In this document: in pieces, positions 24,069 through 33,800 of the stretch
How positions within the stretch are numbered: the first letter of the stretch is position 1
Layout: each line of letters opens with the position of its first letter
IMG/VR virus record: IMGVR_UViG_3300027396_000022
Location: 1-64,000 of that record
Length of the DNA: 64,000 nt
Strand: one strand, 5' to 3'
DNA from: a virus
The notes under the pieces: generated by a model
What the model saw: only the letters and a program-made list of their open reading frames with translations
Told to the model about the DNA's origin: nothing
Databases searched by the model: none
Program-made: the position numbers and the translations under genes

Positions 24069-24322
24069 ACATCGATTATCTATGGAACCAGGATAATACT
24101 GTGCATGCCATTAATTGCGAGCTTAACGGCATGGCTCTAGACGTTGGCATATTATGCCTTATTTCTTGCCGGGAAGAGACGCTTAGAATAAGCAACGAAA
24201 ATCATTCAATGCTGGTTGAAGTGCCTAAGGAATTTCGCTCTAACAGCGAAAGAGTGAAGGTGTTCAACGCATTGTTAAACGTTCTTGATCATGAGCAAAT
24301 ACAGCTTCCTTCTGCAAACTAA
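24065..24322 (+). CDS. Hypothetical 85-residue protein
   Basis: This small protein overlaps both neighbours: four bases with the neck gene and 32 bases with the tail chaperone gene. It has mixed alpha/beta composition (ALDVGILCLISC, then SERVKVFNALLNVLDH) and no recognised family. The overlaps suggest a coupled tail-assembly operon. Confidence 0.45.
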   Translation: MNIDYLWNQDNTVHAINCELNGMALDVGILCLISCREETLRISNENHSMLVEVPKEFRSNSERVKVFNALLNVLDHEQIQLPSAN

Positions 24323-24827
24323 AGCTGAAGATTATTGTGAGCTTCTTCCCGAAATTCGACTCAAGAAATACGGTGGTTGGCTTGTGGCCGAAGCCATTGA
24401 ACAGGAAGAAATTAGTAAACTGCAAAGCCAAGCTACTATTAAAGCTGTGCAACTGGCTAAGCGTATTGCCACTGCAAAGGACATCCCATTAGACGAAGCT
24501 TTCGGTTTACTTCAAGGCGGTGGCGGCTCTATTACTGAGGCTGAGCTTCTTTCCGAATACACGGAAGAAACCCTCAGTATGATTACCAGCGGCTCTTCAG
24601 TGGAAAGCACTAACGCTCGTATGGTTACTGCCTTTATTCGCTCTCGCGGTCAAGGCTTAATTGACGGGGAATGGCAAGACCTTTCTGATTGGGAATTGGA
24701 TGATACCAAAAATCTGCCTCGCAAAGCCATTGCCAAAGTGGTTGAATTTATTGCCGAAGAACAAAATGCTGAGACGCAGGAGGCAGTGGCCGCAAAAAAA
24801 GCAACGAAGAGGAATTCTCCTCAGTAG
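24291..24827 (+). CDS. Tail assembly chaperone, short form (gpG-like)
   Basis: A 178-residue, mostly helical, acidic protein located directly before the second chaperone frame and the tape measure gene, as in lambda G. The poly-A run GCA AAA AAA near its end is a -1 slippery site. ATG 24291 is preferred over the TTG at 24285. It should coat the tape measure during tail assembly. Confidence 0.7.
   Translation: MSKYSFLLQTKAEDYCELLPEIRLKKYGGWLVAEAIEQEEISKLQSQATIKAVQLAKRIATAKDIPLDEAFGLLQGGGGSITEAELLSEYTEETLSMITSGSSVESTNARMVTAFIRSRGQGLIDGEWQDLSDWELDDTKNLPRKAIAKVVEFIAEEQNAETQEAVAAKKATKRNSPQ
24794..24822 (+). promoter_or_regulatory. Programmed -1 frameshift signal (A AAA AAA plus hairpin)
   Basis: The heptamer A AAA AAA (24794-24800) is in the zero frame. 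Eight bases later GAGGA-ATTC-TCCTC (24809-24822) forms a perfect hairpin. The -1 frame reads straight into the downstream chaperone frame with no stop between. Confidence 0.75.
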
Positions 24828-25267
24828 CAGAAATGCTGGAAGCGCGAGCGCGTAACCAGTTAAAGGGACTGACAGATTGGAATGAAATTTATTTCCGACT
24901 TTCTGCGTCGGATTTTCATGATAGACGATGGCATGCTGATCAATTTGGTCGGCAGCCATTGTCTGACATTAAGCGTGCATTGAAATATTTAGACAAACAC
25001 GACATTGCAAAATACAATGTGCAGAGCGTTGCTATTGCAAAGCTTGGCACTATGGCCGCTGGCATGATGGTAGGACGCAAGTCTAAAATTAAGCCGGAAG
25101 ACTTTCTGCCCTTTGACACTAAAGCCATCAAGAAAGATACTGGCGTTACTGATGCCAGCTTGATTGTTCTTCAACGTTTAATGAAGACAAGAAAAATGGA
25201 CGGCAGGGTGATTGCATTGCTCGCCGATGATTTAAAAGCTTTTTCTGGGCGTAATCAAGAGCAATGA
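24800..25267 (+). CDS. Tail assembly chaperone T-domain (made by -1 frameshift, gpGT-like)
   Basis: The -1 frame adds 155 residues after 170 residues of the short form, giving a fusion of about 325. It begins SNEEEFSSVAEMLEARARNQ and is helical and basic towards the end. A Met at 24833 could start a separate protein, but the slippery site, hairpin and position before the tape measure match the conserved G/GT mechanism. Confidence 0.7.
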   Translation, partial: SNEEEFSSVAEMLEARARNQLKGLTDWNEIYFRLSASDFHDRRWHADQFGRQPLSDIKRALKYLDKHDIAKYNVQSVAIAKLGTMAAGMMVGRKSKIKPEDFLPFDTKAIKKDTGVTDASLIVLQRLMKTRKMDGRVIALLADDLKAFSGRNQEQ

Positions 25268-25301
25268 TTATTGAATGAAGGGAATGTGATTAGAAAGCAA
25301 G

Positions 25302-28300
25302 ATGGCAGCTCAAGACGCCGAATTGAAGCTTAAGGTAAGTCTTGACCTGGCATTTTTCAGGCAGCAATTAGCAGGGCTTGGACAAGCTGCTGCTGGCACT
25401 CCATTGCCAGTGCAAATTAGATTTGATAGGCGTAGTGTGCAAAACGAGCTTAATGCTCTTGGCGCAAATATTAGACGCAGAAATTATACGCTTAATGTTA
25501 ACACTAATTTAAAGGCTGAAATTGAGAATGCGTCTAAATTGGCTAAAGCTCTGAATGAGCTAGGAAGATCCAGAGGCACCGCTCAGCAAGGGATCAATCA
25601 ACAGCTTGGGCTTGGTCAATTGTTAAAAGGCCCACAATCTGGGGGTATTGGCAGTAAAGATGTAGAAAGGCTTTATCGTGCAGCGGCTAGGGCTGGCATC
25701 CTTGAATACAGCAAAGAAGTAGCGAGAACAAAAGCTTCTGCGGTGGCAGCACTAGAAGAGGTTGGCAGCGATAGCGTAAAAGGTCTTCTTAATGGCCTTA
25801 AGAGCGAAGACGAAAAGTTGAGAGCAGCAGCCGAATATCTTGGAGAGTCTTTAATTAAGACGGTAAAGAATGTTCTTGGCATTGCATCGCCTTCTCGTGA
25901 ATTTAAGAAGATTGGCCAAAATGTAGGCGAAGGTTTCCAGCAGGGCATGATGTCCTCGATGGATAAAGCCTTCGATGCAGTAGAAGGGCTAATGCGGGCA
26001 CGCATGAAAGTGCTCGATACTATTGCTCGCGGCATGTTCCGCATGGCAGGCATTGACCCTGCTGCTATCAGGGCCGAAGCTGCTCAACGCCGCGCATTGC
26101 CTGGCGTTAATTTCCCTGCGACAGTGCCGCCTCGCAATGTTTCAATTGGTCCGTCTGGAACAGGTAGAGCATTGCCGCCTGGAGCCATTCCTTCTGCATT
26201 GCCTGGCACTGCATTTGGTGCGCAACGTTATTTACCTACTGCATTAAGTGACGAGCTGAAAACAATTTTACGTGGAGCCGCATTTGCTTTTGTTGACTCT
26301 CTTAAGCAGCAAGTAAGAAGCACTCGCATTGGCCTTGGAGCAACACAACAGCCTTTACTTGGGGCCAGTCGTATTGCTGGCTTACTTCCCGCTGGCGTTG
26401 GTCGTGCTCCCAGCGTTTATTCAACAGGTGCAGTTGGCGGCGAAACCCGCGCAGAAATGATGGCGCGTCGCGAACGTGAAGCCCGCATGCGCTCGGATTT
26501 ACGTGGCATGGATGTAATCGGAGGTGGGGCTGGTCGCACTCCTTCTCCTTACAGCTATGCGTATCGCGGGGCGCGTCCCACTAGCGCCATTGTTCCCTAT
26601 GCAACTGGAGGGGCAATTGTACCTCAGCCGTCGATGGCGGGAGGCGGTGCGCAGCCTCCTGCCGGCGGCGGTGGTGGACGATTTGGTGGCTTTGGTGGCA
26701 TGATTCCAGGCGCTGGTGATTTTGGTCGCGCCATTGGAGGAGTGAATCTACCTGGCACTGGAACAATTAGAGAGCTTGGACAGGAGTTTGGTTTTGCCGC
26801 TAAGCAAGTTGTGTTGTTTGGCCAGGCGTATAAATTACTTGCATTCATTCAAAATCTTCCAGCGCAAGTGGGTGCAGCAGTTGGACAATTACAAAGTTTT
26901 AGGAATACATTAAATGCAGTCACTCCTTCCACTGAAGAGGCTCGGGCGTCTAATGAGCTTTTGCTCGGACTCATGGAGAAATATAACGTGCCTTTGCAAT
27001 CAGCACGTGATGGCTTTACTAAGCTATACGCTTCCATGGCTCCCGCTGGTTTCAGTGGAAACGAAATCAGAGACTTATTCACCGGCATTACAAAAGCTGC
27101 GGCCACGTTTGGCATGAGCGCAGATAAAGTTGATCGCGTTAACTATGCCTTTGCTCAGATGGCTAGTAAGGGGCAAGTGATGAGCGAAGAACTTAAAGGT
27201 CAGTTGGGCGATGTTCTGCCTGGTGCAATGGCTTTGTTTGCTGAAGCAGCAGGATTTAAAGGGCCTAAGGCCATTCAAGACTTTTCCGCTGCCTTGGAAG
27301 ATGGCGCCTATAAAGGAGAGGCAATGGTTGCATTGCTGAAAAATGTAACTGTTGTAATGAATAAAGAGTTTGGTCCTGGCGCTGAAGGCGCGGCGCGAAC
27401 TTTCCAGGGCGTAATGAACCGCATGCAAAACTCAATGGCTCTTTTCTATGAGAGCTTTGAACCTGTTGCAGTGGGATTCTTGAATAGCGTTGTTGCCCCG
27501 ATGACGGACGGCATCAAACAGCTTACCGATGGACTTAATGCCTTTTTTACTGGTACAGCAGCAAAAACAGCAGGAGGATTTGCTATTGCTCAAGAGCTGG
27601 AGCGGCTGCGTCCGGCATTTGATGGCATTGGACAAAACGTGTCTACTTTTGTTGTTCAATTGGGAGAACTTGCAAGAGTTGCTCTTGATGTTGGCAAGGT
27701 ATTCTTGCAAATTGCTGGCAATCCAATTGTTGGTTATCTTGCAAAGCTTTATGCGATTGCTCTTCCCATCAATATTGCGCTTGGCGTGATGCGTGGATTG
27801 TGGGCTGCTAATGCATTGCAACTGTTAATTTTCAATGCAAGAGTTGCTTCTGGTACTTCGACTTTATCAGCGTTCAGGGGGATGATGGCTGCAACAGGCG
27901 CTACAGCGCAAACTACTGCAGCTTCCATCCGCACTGCTGGTATCACCTTGCGCACTTTCTTCGCGACAACTGGCGTTGGCTTGGTTGTTGTTGGTATCAG
28001 TATGCTCATTGAGAAATTCCTGACAATGAACCAGGCACTGGCTGATACCAAAGCAAAGGCGATGGGTGCGGTGCAGGCTATTCGCTCAATGTCACAAACG
28101 GAAGCTCGCGCAGCCGAACAGCAGGCGCAGTCGGCCTATCAAACAATTGGAGCGATTGCAGGGCGTGGTGGTACTCAGCAACCAGGCGGAGATCGTCTTG
28201 TTCCCGTGAGCGAAAGAGAACTTAAGCAACTTCAGGGACTTGGCGCCATTCGCTCGCAACAGACCCCAGGTGGCCCGATCTACGTGAAGAGAAGCGAGGT

Positions 28301-29918
28301 AATGGCTTTGGCTCCTCAAGCGCAGCGACTTCAAGCAGAGGCGGCCTTTAGGCAGCGGCAAATTAAAGCAGAAGAACAGTTGGCGCAAACCCCTGCTGTA
28401 CTTGGTGCAATTCCACCTAGCGAAGGAGAAGGAAAGAAAAAGAAAGGGAAAGAACTTGATGAATATAATAGAAGTCAGCTCGATTTTATTAAGCAGCGTT
28501 TTGATAAAGAAAAACAAGTATTAGATCAGCAATTGCAAGCCAATTTGGTTTCAAAAACTTCTTACGATATTAAACTTGCTGAATTGACACTTGAAACTGA
28601 AAGAGCTGAGTTACAGGAAAGATTCCGATTGGAATCAGAGAAAATCCAAAAGGATAATTTAAGTGCCGCCGATAAAGCTTTAGCGATTAAAGATCAAGAA
28701 GTGAAACTCGCCAATGGCTTGGCTATTGCCGAAAAACAGCGTGATATTGCGGTAAAGGGCGCCAAATTAGAACTGCGCCAGCCCTTCATCGAATCGCTGC
28801 GCAGCGAAAATATGGAAATTGACAAGCAAAATGCATTGATTGAAAGATTGAAAAAGGGATATAGCGATTTAACACCTGAACAAGAAGCATCATTTATCAT
28901 TGAAGAAAAAGTTGCAAGATTAAAGGCAGATGAACAAAAACTGATTCAAACAGATATCGATAATTTAAAACAGCAAATCCAATTACGCATTGAAAACGCA
29001 AAGCTTTTAGAAAAAGAGCAAGGTTTGCAGTCGGCGCGACAAGGCTTAAACCTGATAGGAGCTGGTATGCAAGCGGGCTTCGCAGGAAGCGCGGCTAATG
29101 TTTTTGAAAGGACAATGGAACAATATGGAGATAGAAATTATGCCGCCCAATTGGCTGAAATTGAGACGGCAGCGATGAAACTTCGTAGTGTATTTGAGGG
29201 ATTGCAGGGCGCCATTCAAAGCATTAGCGGAGCTTTTGCCAATGTTTTGACAGAGGGTGTGGCGGGAATGATTGCAGGCACTGCCACTGCAAAAGAAGTA
29301 TTTGCCAACTTCTTGCAAAGCGTTGCGCAAGCACTGTCTCAAGCAGCAGCGCAAATGATTGCCACTTACATTGCTATTGGTGTTGCAAAAATGTTTGCAG
29401 GAATGGGAGGAGGCTCAAACGCTGACATGTCAAAAACGGGCATCAGCGAAGGAACTCTTGCTCCCATGCGTCAGTATTCAATGGAGGGTCCCTTGACTGG
29501 CATGACTGGCATTGCGAATGGCGGATTCCTCTCTGGCGGTTTCCAAGCATTCGCCAACGGCGGCATGGTTGCTGGTCCCACTCTTGGACTCGTTGGCGAA
29601 GGCGGCGAAAGCGAATTTGTCATCCCATCTTCCAAGATGGAAGGTGCAATGAAGCGTTACAATGCAGGCGCACGAGGGGCTGGTGTGATTCCCGCTGGAA
29701 GGGATGTATCCTCCATGGAAACTGGTGGAATAATGGTTACAAGCCCAATCGACGTGAGATACACTGTAGAGCGTATCAATAGCATTGATTACGTCACTGC
29801 CGATCAATTCCAGCAAGGCATGTCTCGCGCAGTGCAGCAAGGCGCTTTACAGGGTGAACAGCGCACACTCCGCAAGCTTCGTAATTCACAAACCACTCGT
29901 TCTCGTGTTGGGATTTAA
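25302..29918 (+). CDS. Tail tape measure protein
   Basis: The longest gene of the window (1538 residues) sets tail length. The N-terminal part has helical and Gly/Pro-rich linkers (residues about 440-490). A tape-measure core follows near 545-660 (LLGLMEKYNVPLQSARDGF, then MASKGQVMSEELKGQLGDVL). Two hydrophobic segments near 830 and 890 (TGVGLVVVGISMLIEKF) may insert in the host membrane. A long coiled coil follows near 1080-1250, and the C-terminus carries the Gly-rich FANGGMVAGPTLGLVGEGG motif common in tape measures. Confidence 0.92.
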   Translation: MAAQDAELKLKVSLDLAFFRQQLAGLGQAAAGTPLPVQIRFDRRSVQNELNALGANIRRRNYTLNVNTNLKAEIENASKLAKALNELGRSRGTAQQGINQQLGLGQLLKGPQSGGIGSKDVERLYRAAARAGILEYSKEVARTKASAVAALEEVGSDSVKGLLNGLKSEDEKLRAAAEYLGESLIKTVKNVLGIASPSREFKKIGQNVGEGFQQGMMSSMDKAFDAVEGLMRARMKVLDTIARGMFRMAGIDPAAIRAEAAQRRALPGVNFPATVPPRNVSIGPSGTGRALPPGAIPSALPGTAFGAQRYLPTALSDELKTILRGAAFAFVDSLKQQVRSTRIGLGATQQPLLGASRIAGLLPAGVGRAPSVYSTGAVGGETRAEMMARREREARMRSDLRGMDVIGGGAGRTPSPYSYAYRGARPTSAIVPYATGGAIVPQPSMAGGGAQPPAGGGGGRFGGFGGMIPGAGDFGRAIGGVNLPGTGTIRELGQEFGFAAKQVVLFGQAYKLLAFIQNLPAQVGAAVGQLQSFRNTLNAVTPSTEEARASNELLLGLMEKYNVPLQSARDGFTKLYASMAPAGFSGNEIRDLFTGITKAAATFGMSADKVDRVNYAFAQMASKGQVMSEELKGQLGDVLPGAMALFAEAAGFKGPKAIQDFSAALEDGAYKGEAMVALLKNVTVVMNKEFGPGAEGAARTFQGVMNRMQNSMALFYESFEPVAVGFLNSVVAPMTDGIKQLTDGLNAFFTGTAAKTAGGFAIAQELERLRPAFDGIGQNVSTFVVQLGELARVALDVGKVFLQIAGNPIVGYLAKLYAIALPINIALGVMRGLWAANALQLLIFNARVASGTSTLSAFRGMMAATGATAQTTAASIRTAGITLRTFFATTGVGLVVVGISMLIEKFLTMNQALADTKAKAMGAVQAIRSMSQTEARAAEQQAQSAYQTIGAIAGRGGTQQPGGDRLVPVSERELKQLQGLGAIRSQQTPGGPIYVKRSEVMALAPQAQRLQAEAAFRQRQIKAEEQLAQTPAVLGAIPPSEGEGKKKKGKELDEYNRSQLDFIKQRFDKEKQVLDQQLQANLVSKTSYDIKLAELTLETERAELQERFRLESEKIQKDNLSAADKALAIKDQEVKLANGLAIAEKQRDIAVKGAKLELRQPFIESLRSENMEIDKQNALIERLKKGYSDLTPEQEASFIIEEKVARLKADEQKLIQTDIDNLKQQIQLRIENAKLLEKEQGLQSARQGLNLIGAGMQAGFAGSAANVFERTMEQYGDRNYAAQLAEIETAAMKLRSVFEGLQGAIQSISGAFANVLTEGVAGMIAGTATAKEVFANFLQSVAQALSQAAAQMIATYIAIGVAKMFAGMGGGSNADMSKTGISEGTLAPMRQYSMEGPLTGMTGIANGGFLSGGFQAFANGGMVAGPTLGLVGEGGESEFVIPSSKMEGAMKRYNAGARGAGVIPAGRDVSSMETGGIMVTSPIDVRYTVERINSIDYVTADQFQQGMSRAVQQGALQGEQRTLRKLRNSQTTRSRVGI

Positions 29919-29921
29919 CAA

Positions 29922-30452
29922 ATGACTGCTCGCGACTACCCATTCTTCAGTGATCGTTTAGCTCTCGCTCAATATGTCACTTTTTACGAAGTGGCCAAAA
30001 ATGGCTCTTTAAATGGAGTTTATAGAGGGCAAAATTTCTTTATTAACGAGCAAGTAGATTACGATAATGGCAATGGAGGGCAAGCTAAATACAACTTTGT
30101 ACCTTTTGCTTTTACTGGCGTTACTGTTTCTAGGAACGGTGATAACGAAAGCACATCCTTAATTTTTCCTAACAATGCAGTGGTCCGAGTCTGGACAACT
30201 GCTTTACTAGGAGCAGGAAGAAGATGGGTGGCACAAGTGGACACGTTAATTGTTGACCCTGATAATAGTGCAAAAAACAATCGCCTTTCTTCATACACAG
30301 GACAAGTAATTAGCGCGGGATGGGCTGGGCCACGATTGGAGATTCAACTCGGTTCAGTATTGGATGCTGTTGGAGCTGATGTGCCTCGCAGAAGAATTAC
30401 AGAAGGAGCTTTTGGACCATTGCCAACCACTGCTTCCATCCGTATGGCATGA
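29922..30452 (+). CDS. Minor tail protein (lambda gpL-like position, DUF1833-like)
   Basis: A 176-residue beta-rich protein after the tape measure. It has paired strands around VTVSRNGDNESTSLIF and a C-terminal LEIQLGSVLDAVGADVPRRR, typical of tail-tip L-type proteins in which the chain end contacts the NlpC/P60 protein. It overlaps the next gene by four bases. Assigned by order and motif. Confidence 0.6.
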   Translation: MTARDYPFFSDRLALAQYVTFYEVAKNGSLNGVYRGQNFFINEQVDYDNGNGGQAKYNFVPFAFTGVTVSRNGDNESTSLIFPNNAVVRVWTTALLGAGRRWVAQVDTLIVDPDNSAKNNRLSSYTGQVISAGWAGPRLEIQLGSVLDAVGADVPRRRITEGAFGPLPTTASIRMA

Positions 30453-30838
30453 CAATCTCGCCTTCATCCCTAATTGGGCGCCCATATAAGCTCGGTGCAG
30501 ATGGAAGCGGAACTGAAATTGATTGCATTCATTTGGTATATGCCACTTGGCGTTATCTTGGTATTCCTTCGCCAGCGTTTGAAAATCAATGGTATGTGGC
30601 ATCAAATAGGTATATAGCGAAAGCAATTTTGCGATGGGGCGCTAGGATACAAGCACCCTACCAGGACGGGGATTTATTGCTGCTACCAGACAAAACACAC
30701 GTTTTTGCCGTGGTGTGGCAATCAGGCATCCTTTACATTAATAGAGACTTAGGAGCTGTTTCTTGGTGTCCATTGAGCGCAATTCCTCCATGTCACGTTT
30801 TTCGATGCCGATCCTGCCTTACGAAAGGCAGCTCATAG
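30449..30838 (+). CDS. NlpC/P60-like tail peptidase (lambda gpK-like)
   Basis: A 129-residue protein with the NlpC/P60 start IGRPYKLGADGSGTEIDCIH, where Cys in DCIHLV replaces the usual DCSGLV, and a later His in KTHVFAVVWQ. Such domains cleave peptidoglycan peptides during entry. It overlaps the tail-tip gene by 49 bases, or more if that gene starts at the GTG 30763. Confidence 0.75.
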   Translation: MTISPSSLIGRPYKLGADGSGTEIDCIHLVYATWRYLGIPSPAFENQWYVASNRYIAKAILRWGARIQAPYQDGDLLLLPDKTHVFAVVWQSGILYINRDLGAVSWCPLSAIPPCHVFRCRSCLTKGSS

Positions 30839-33800
30839 AATTACTTGGCTGTAGCCCTGAGGAATATTGCGCTTTTAAAGAAGAAGTGATGCTGCGCTCC
30901 AAAGAGCGTCCAGCAGCGTACGAAGGCATCCCTGATATTGTCAATGGTGAAACGGCGTGGATTATTGCATCAATTATTATTTCCATTGGCAGCACTGCAG
31001 CGAGTTATTTTCTTGCTCCAAAACCTCCCGAAGCCGGTGGAACAAAACAACGAAATAGACAGCTAGATAGCATTGTCGGGCGTGATAGATTTGCTCCCAC
31101 TTTTGGTTTTCAAGCGGGACAAGATATTTCTCGCTACGGCGAATCCATCCCCATTGTTTTTACAAAGCATTTTTATCAAGGATTCCTGCGTCAATACATT
31201 GGCGGGGTAATGATTAGCCCCAAGCTTGTATGGTCTCGTTCTTATAGCTGGGGACGTTTTCAAAGCATCGATATGATGTTCTTAGCAGGGCAAGGCCAAA
31301 TGGGGCGTGGCCCTTATTCCACTGCAGCAGAAATTGCAGAAGATCGAGCTGGTGTTTATATTGGGCAGTCTCCCATTGATTCCCTTCTTCCTTCTGATTA
31401 TCGATGGTTTTATTATCAGGGAGCTGCTGCAAATAGTAATGGCATTGGCTATGCAAATGATAGTAGGCTTGTTGCGACGCACCATCGCCATGGAGATTGG
31501 GGGGATGATGGTCCTCCTAATTCTGCGTTCTATGCCCCGTCTTTTGCTGGTGGTGACGCAGCCGGCTTTAGTCACTGTTTTTCTCCTTCTACGCAGCTTC
31601 AATTTGGCGTATATGGAGCTATTCCTAATGGCACACCTTTACGCTTAAATTGGCAAATTATAAGCAACATTGATGACTACACAGACGAAACAAGAGATAG
31701 CAATAGGGCTAAGCGTGTGATGATTTGTGGCAATACCAGCATGAATGGCATTGGCAGGAATTATCCGAGGCAAATTGGAATTGTATTGCATAATAATTAC
31801 GCCACTTCATTCACTGGAGACAACGGGGAATATAGAACTATTCAAAAAGGAGATACTATTACTCTTATATATAATGCGCAGCGGCTTCAAAGACAGTTTT
31901 ACGCAGAAAGTTATATCGATGAAGACAACATAGATACGCGGGGCCTTGATAACACTGAAATAATCACAACATCGCAGTCTGAGCTTGAAAAATACGACGA
32001 GGTGTTGCAGCGTGGCACTTATTTCTTCGTGGGCAATTGTAAATTTATTGTCGACTCAAGAACACCAGCAGATGAAATTTATAATAAGCGCACCAGGAAG
32101 GCATTTTCTATCAAATTAAAATGTGTTGAAGTTTATCCAGATAAACTTGGCTTTGGCCGCATTGGCATTTGCAATCCATCATATGTCAATAGCACCACTC
32201 CACTTCCGCGCAGCAGGGCTGCAGTCGGTACAGATATTGGGGCTCCATGGTTTCCCTTGTGTCAGGCAGAGGTGGCTTCGTTCCAGAACACTCGCAAGTG
32301 TCAATACACGGAAATAGGGATTAAGTCTAATGTTTGGTTGCGTTTCAATAATTTATGTAACTTTACAAACCTTCCAGAACCGGAGGCTCTTGATAACTTT
32401 GATAGCAAAAATATTATACTGTCTGCTGGTACATTACAAACATATACCACAAGGGCTTCGTTTTTCTTTATTTACGTAAAGCCCGCCAATGCTTCTTCTT
32501 CTCAAGACTGGCATTTGATTACTGACATCCCATTTTGCGTCACAGGTTCATCTCCTCAGGATAAATTTAACTTTATTCGCATTGCCCATAATTTTGATCA
32601 GTTTGAGTATCAATTGCGCCCAGTATCATCTTCTGAAATTGTTCATATTATTGGGCGAGATCAATATTGTTTCAGGCTTAACGCCGAGGCGTCATTCTTG
32701 CCTCAAGAAACAAAGCAGACGCCTTATGGTCCCTTCACTGTTTATACCAAGGGAACAAAGGATCAAATAAGCAGCTTTGCTACTAATGATGAATTGATTA
32801 ATACAAATATTGATAAGGATGCTCAGTATTATACGGATACCGAAATTGGCGTAAAATTTGTTCGCGCAACATTGCTTAGCAACGGAAGTACGGCATCTCC
32901 AAACCAATTAAGCAACGCAATTAGCAAGGCTATTAATAAGGACGCCGATCCAAATGCTTCTGAACAGGGATTTCCCGATATCCCATGGGGAGGCATTGGC
33001 GAGGGCAGTATTTACACTTTCACAAATCCAGAAGCAAACTTGTTTAGTGTTGCCCTTTCTAAGAGTGGCCTCTCCAAGGAAATGTCATTAAAAATGGACA
33101 TTCAAGTGTATAAAGGAACTGCGTCAGGTGACAGAGATTTGTTTTGGCGCATTGTTGATATTCGGCCAATTAATGTCACATCTGATAATAATTTTAAGTG
33201 GAGCAAGGGAGACGTATTTACGATTACAAAATCACTAATCAATCCTATTGATTCTGTTGTTTTTCATTTTGAAGTTACTCGTGGCATCTCTGGAAAGCTG
33301 CCTAATGCAACCGTGGCACCTGGGCAGTACGAACGTATTTTTGAAGGTAATTCTGCCATCGCTGAAGTTTCGCACTATGGAGATTTAATTAGCAGGAGTT
33401 GCGACAATGGCCCGGAGCATGAAGTGGTATATGTAAATGAAAGCCTTACGCCAACAAATATTCCCACTTATGAAGGATGCGCAATGGCCGGTCTTCGCAT
33501 TCGCAGCGGACGCAACATGAGCCAGTTGGAGCAGCTTCATTTATATCAAAAGAATGGCATTCAAGTGGAGCTTGTAAGGAGCACTGGAAAGCCTTACGCG
33601 GTTGGTCCGTCGAATATATTTACGGATCTTGTGTATTATTTGCTGACCAACAAGCAAGCTGGCATGGGAGGATTAGTTGGTGATTCAGTGGTTGATGTAG
33701 AGAGTTTTCAAGAAACCGCAAAATTTCTTGAAAGTAATTATTTGTATTACGACGATGTAATTACGGAGCCTAAAAATCTTAGGGATTTTATTGCTTCCAT

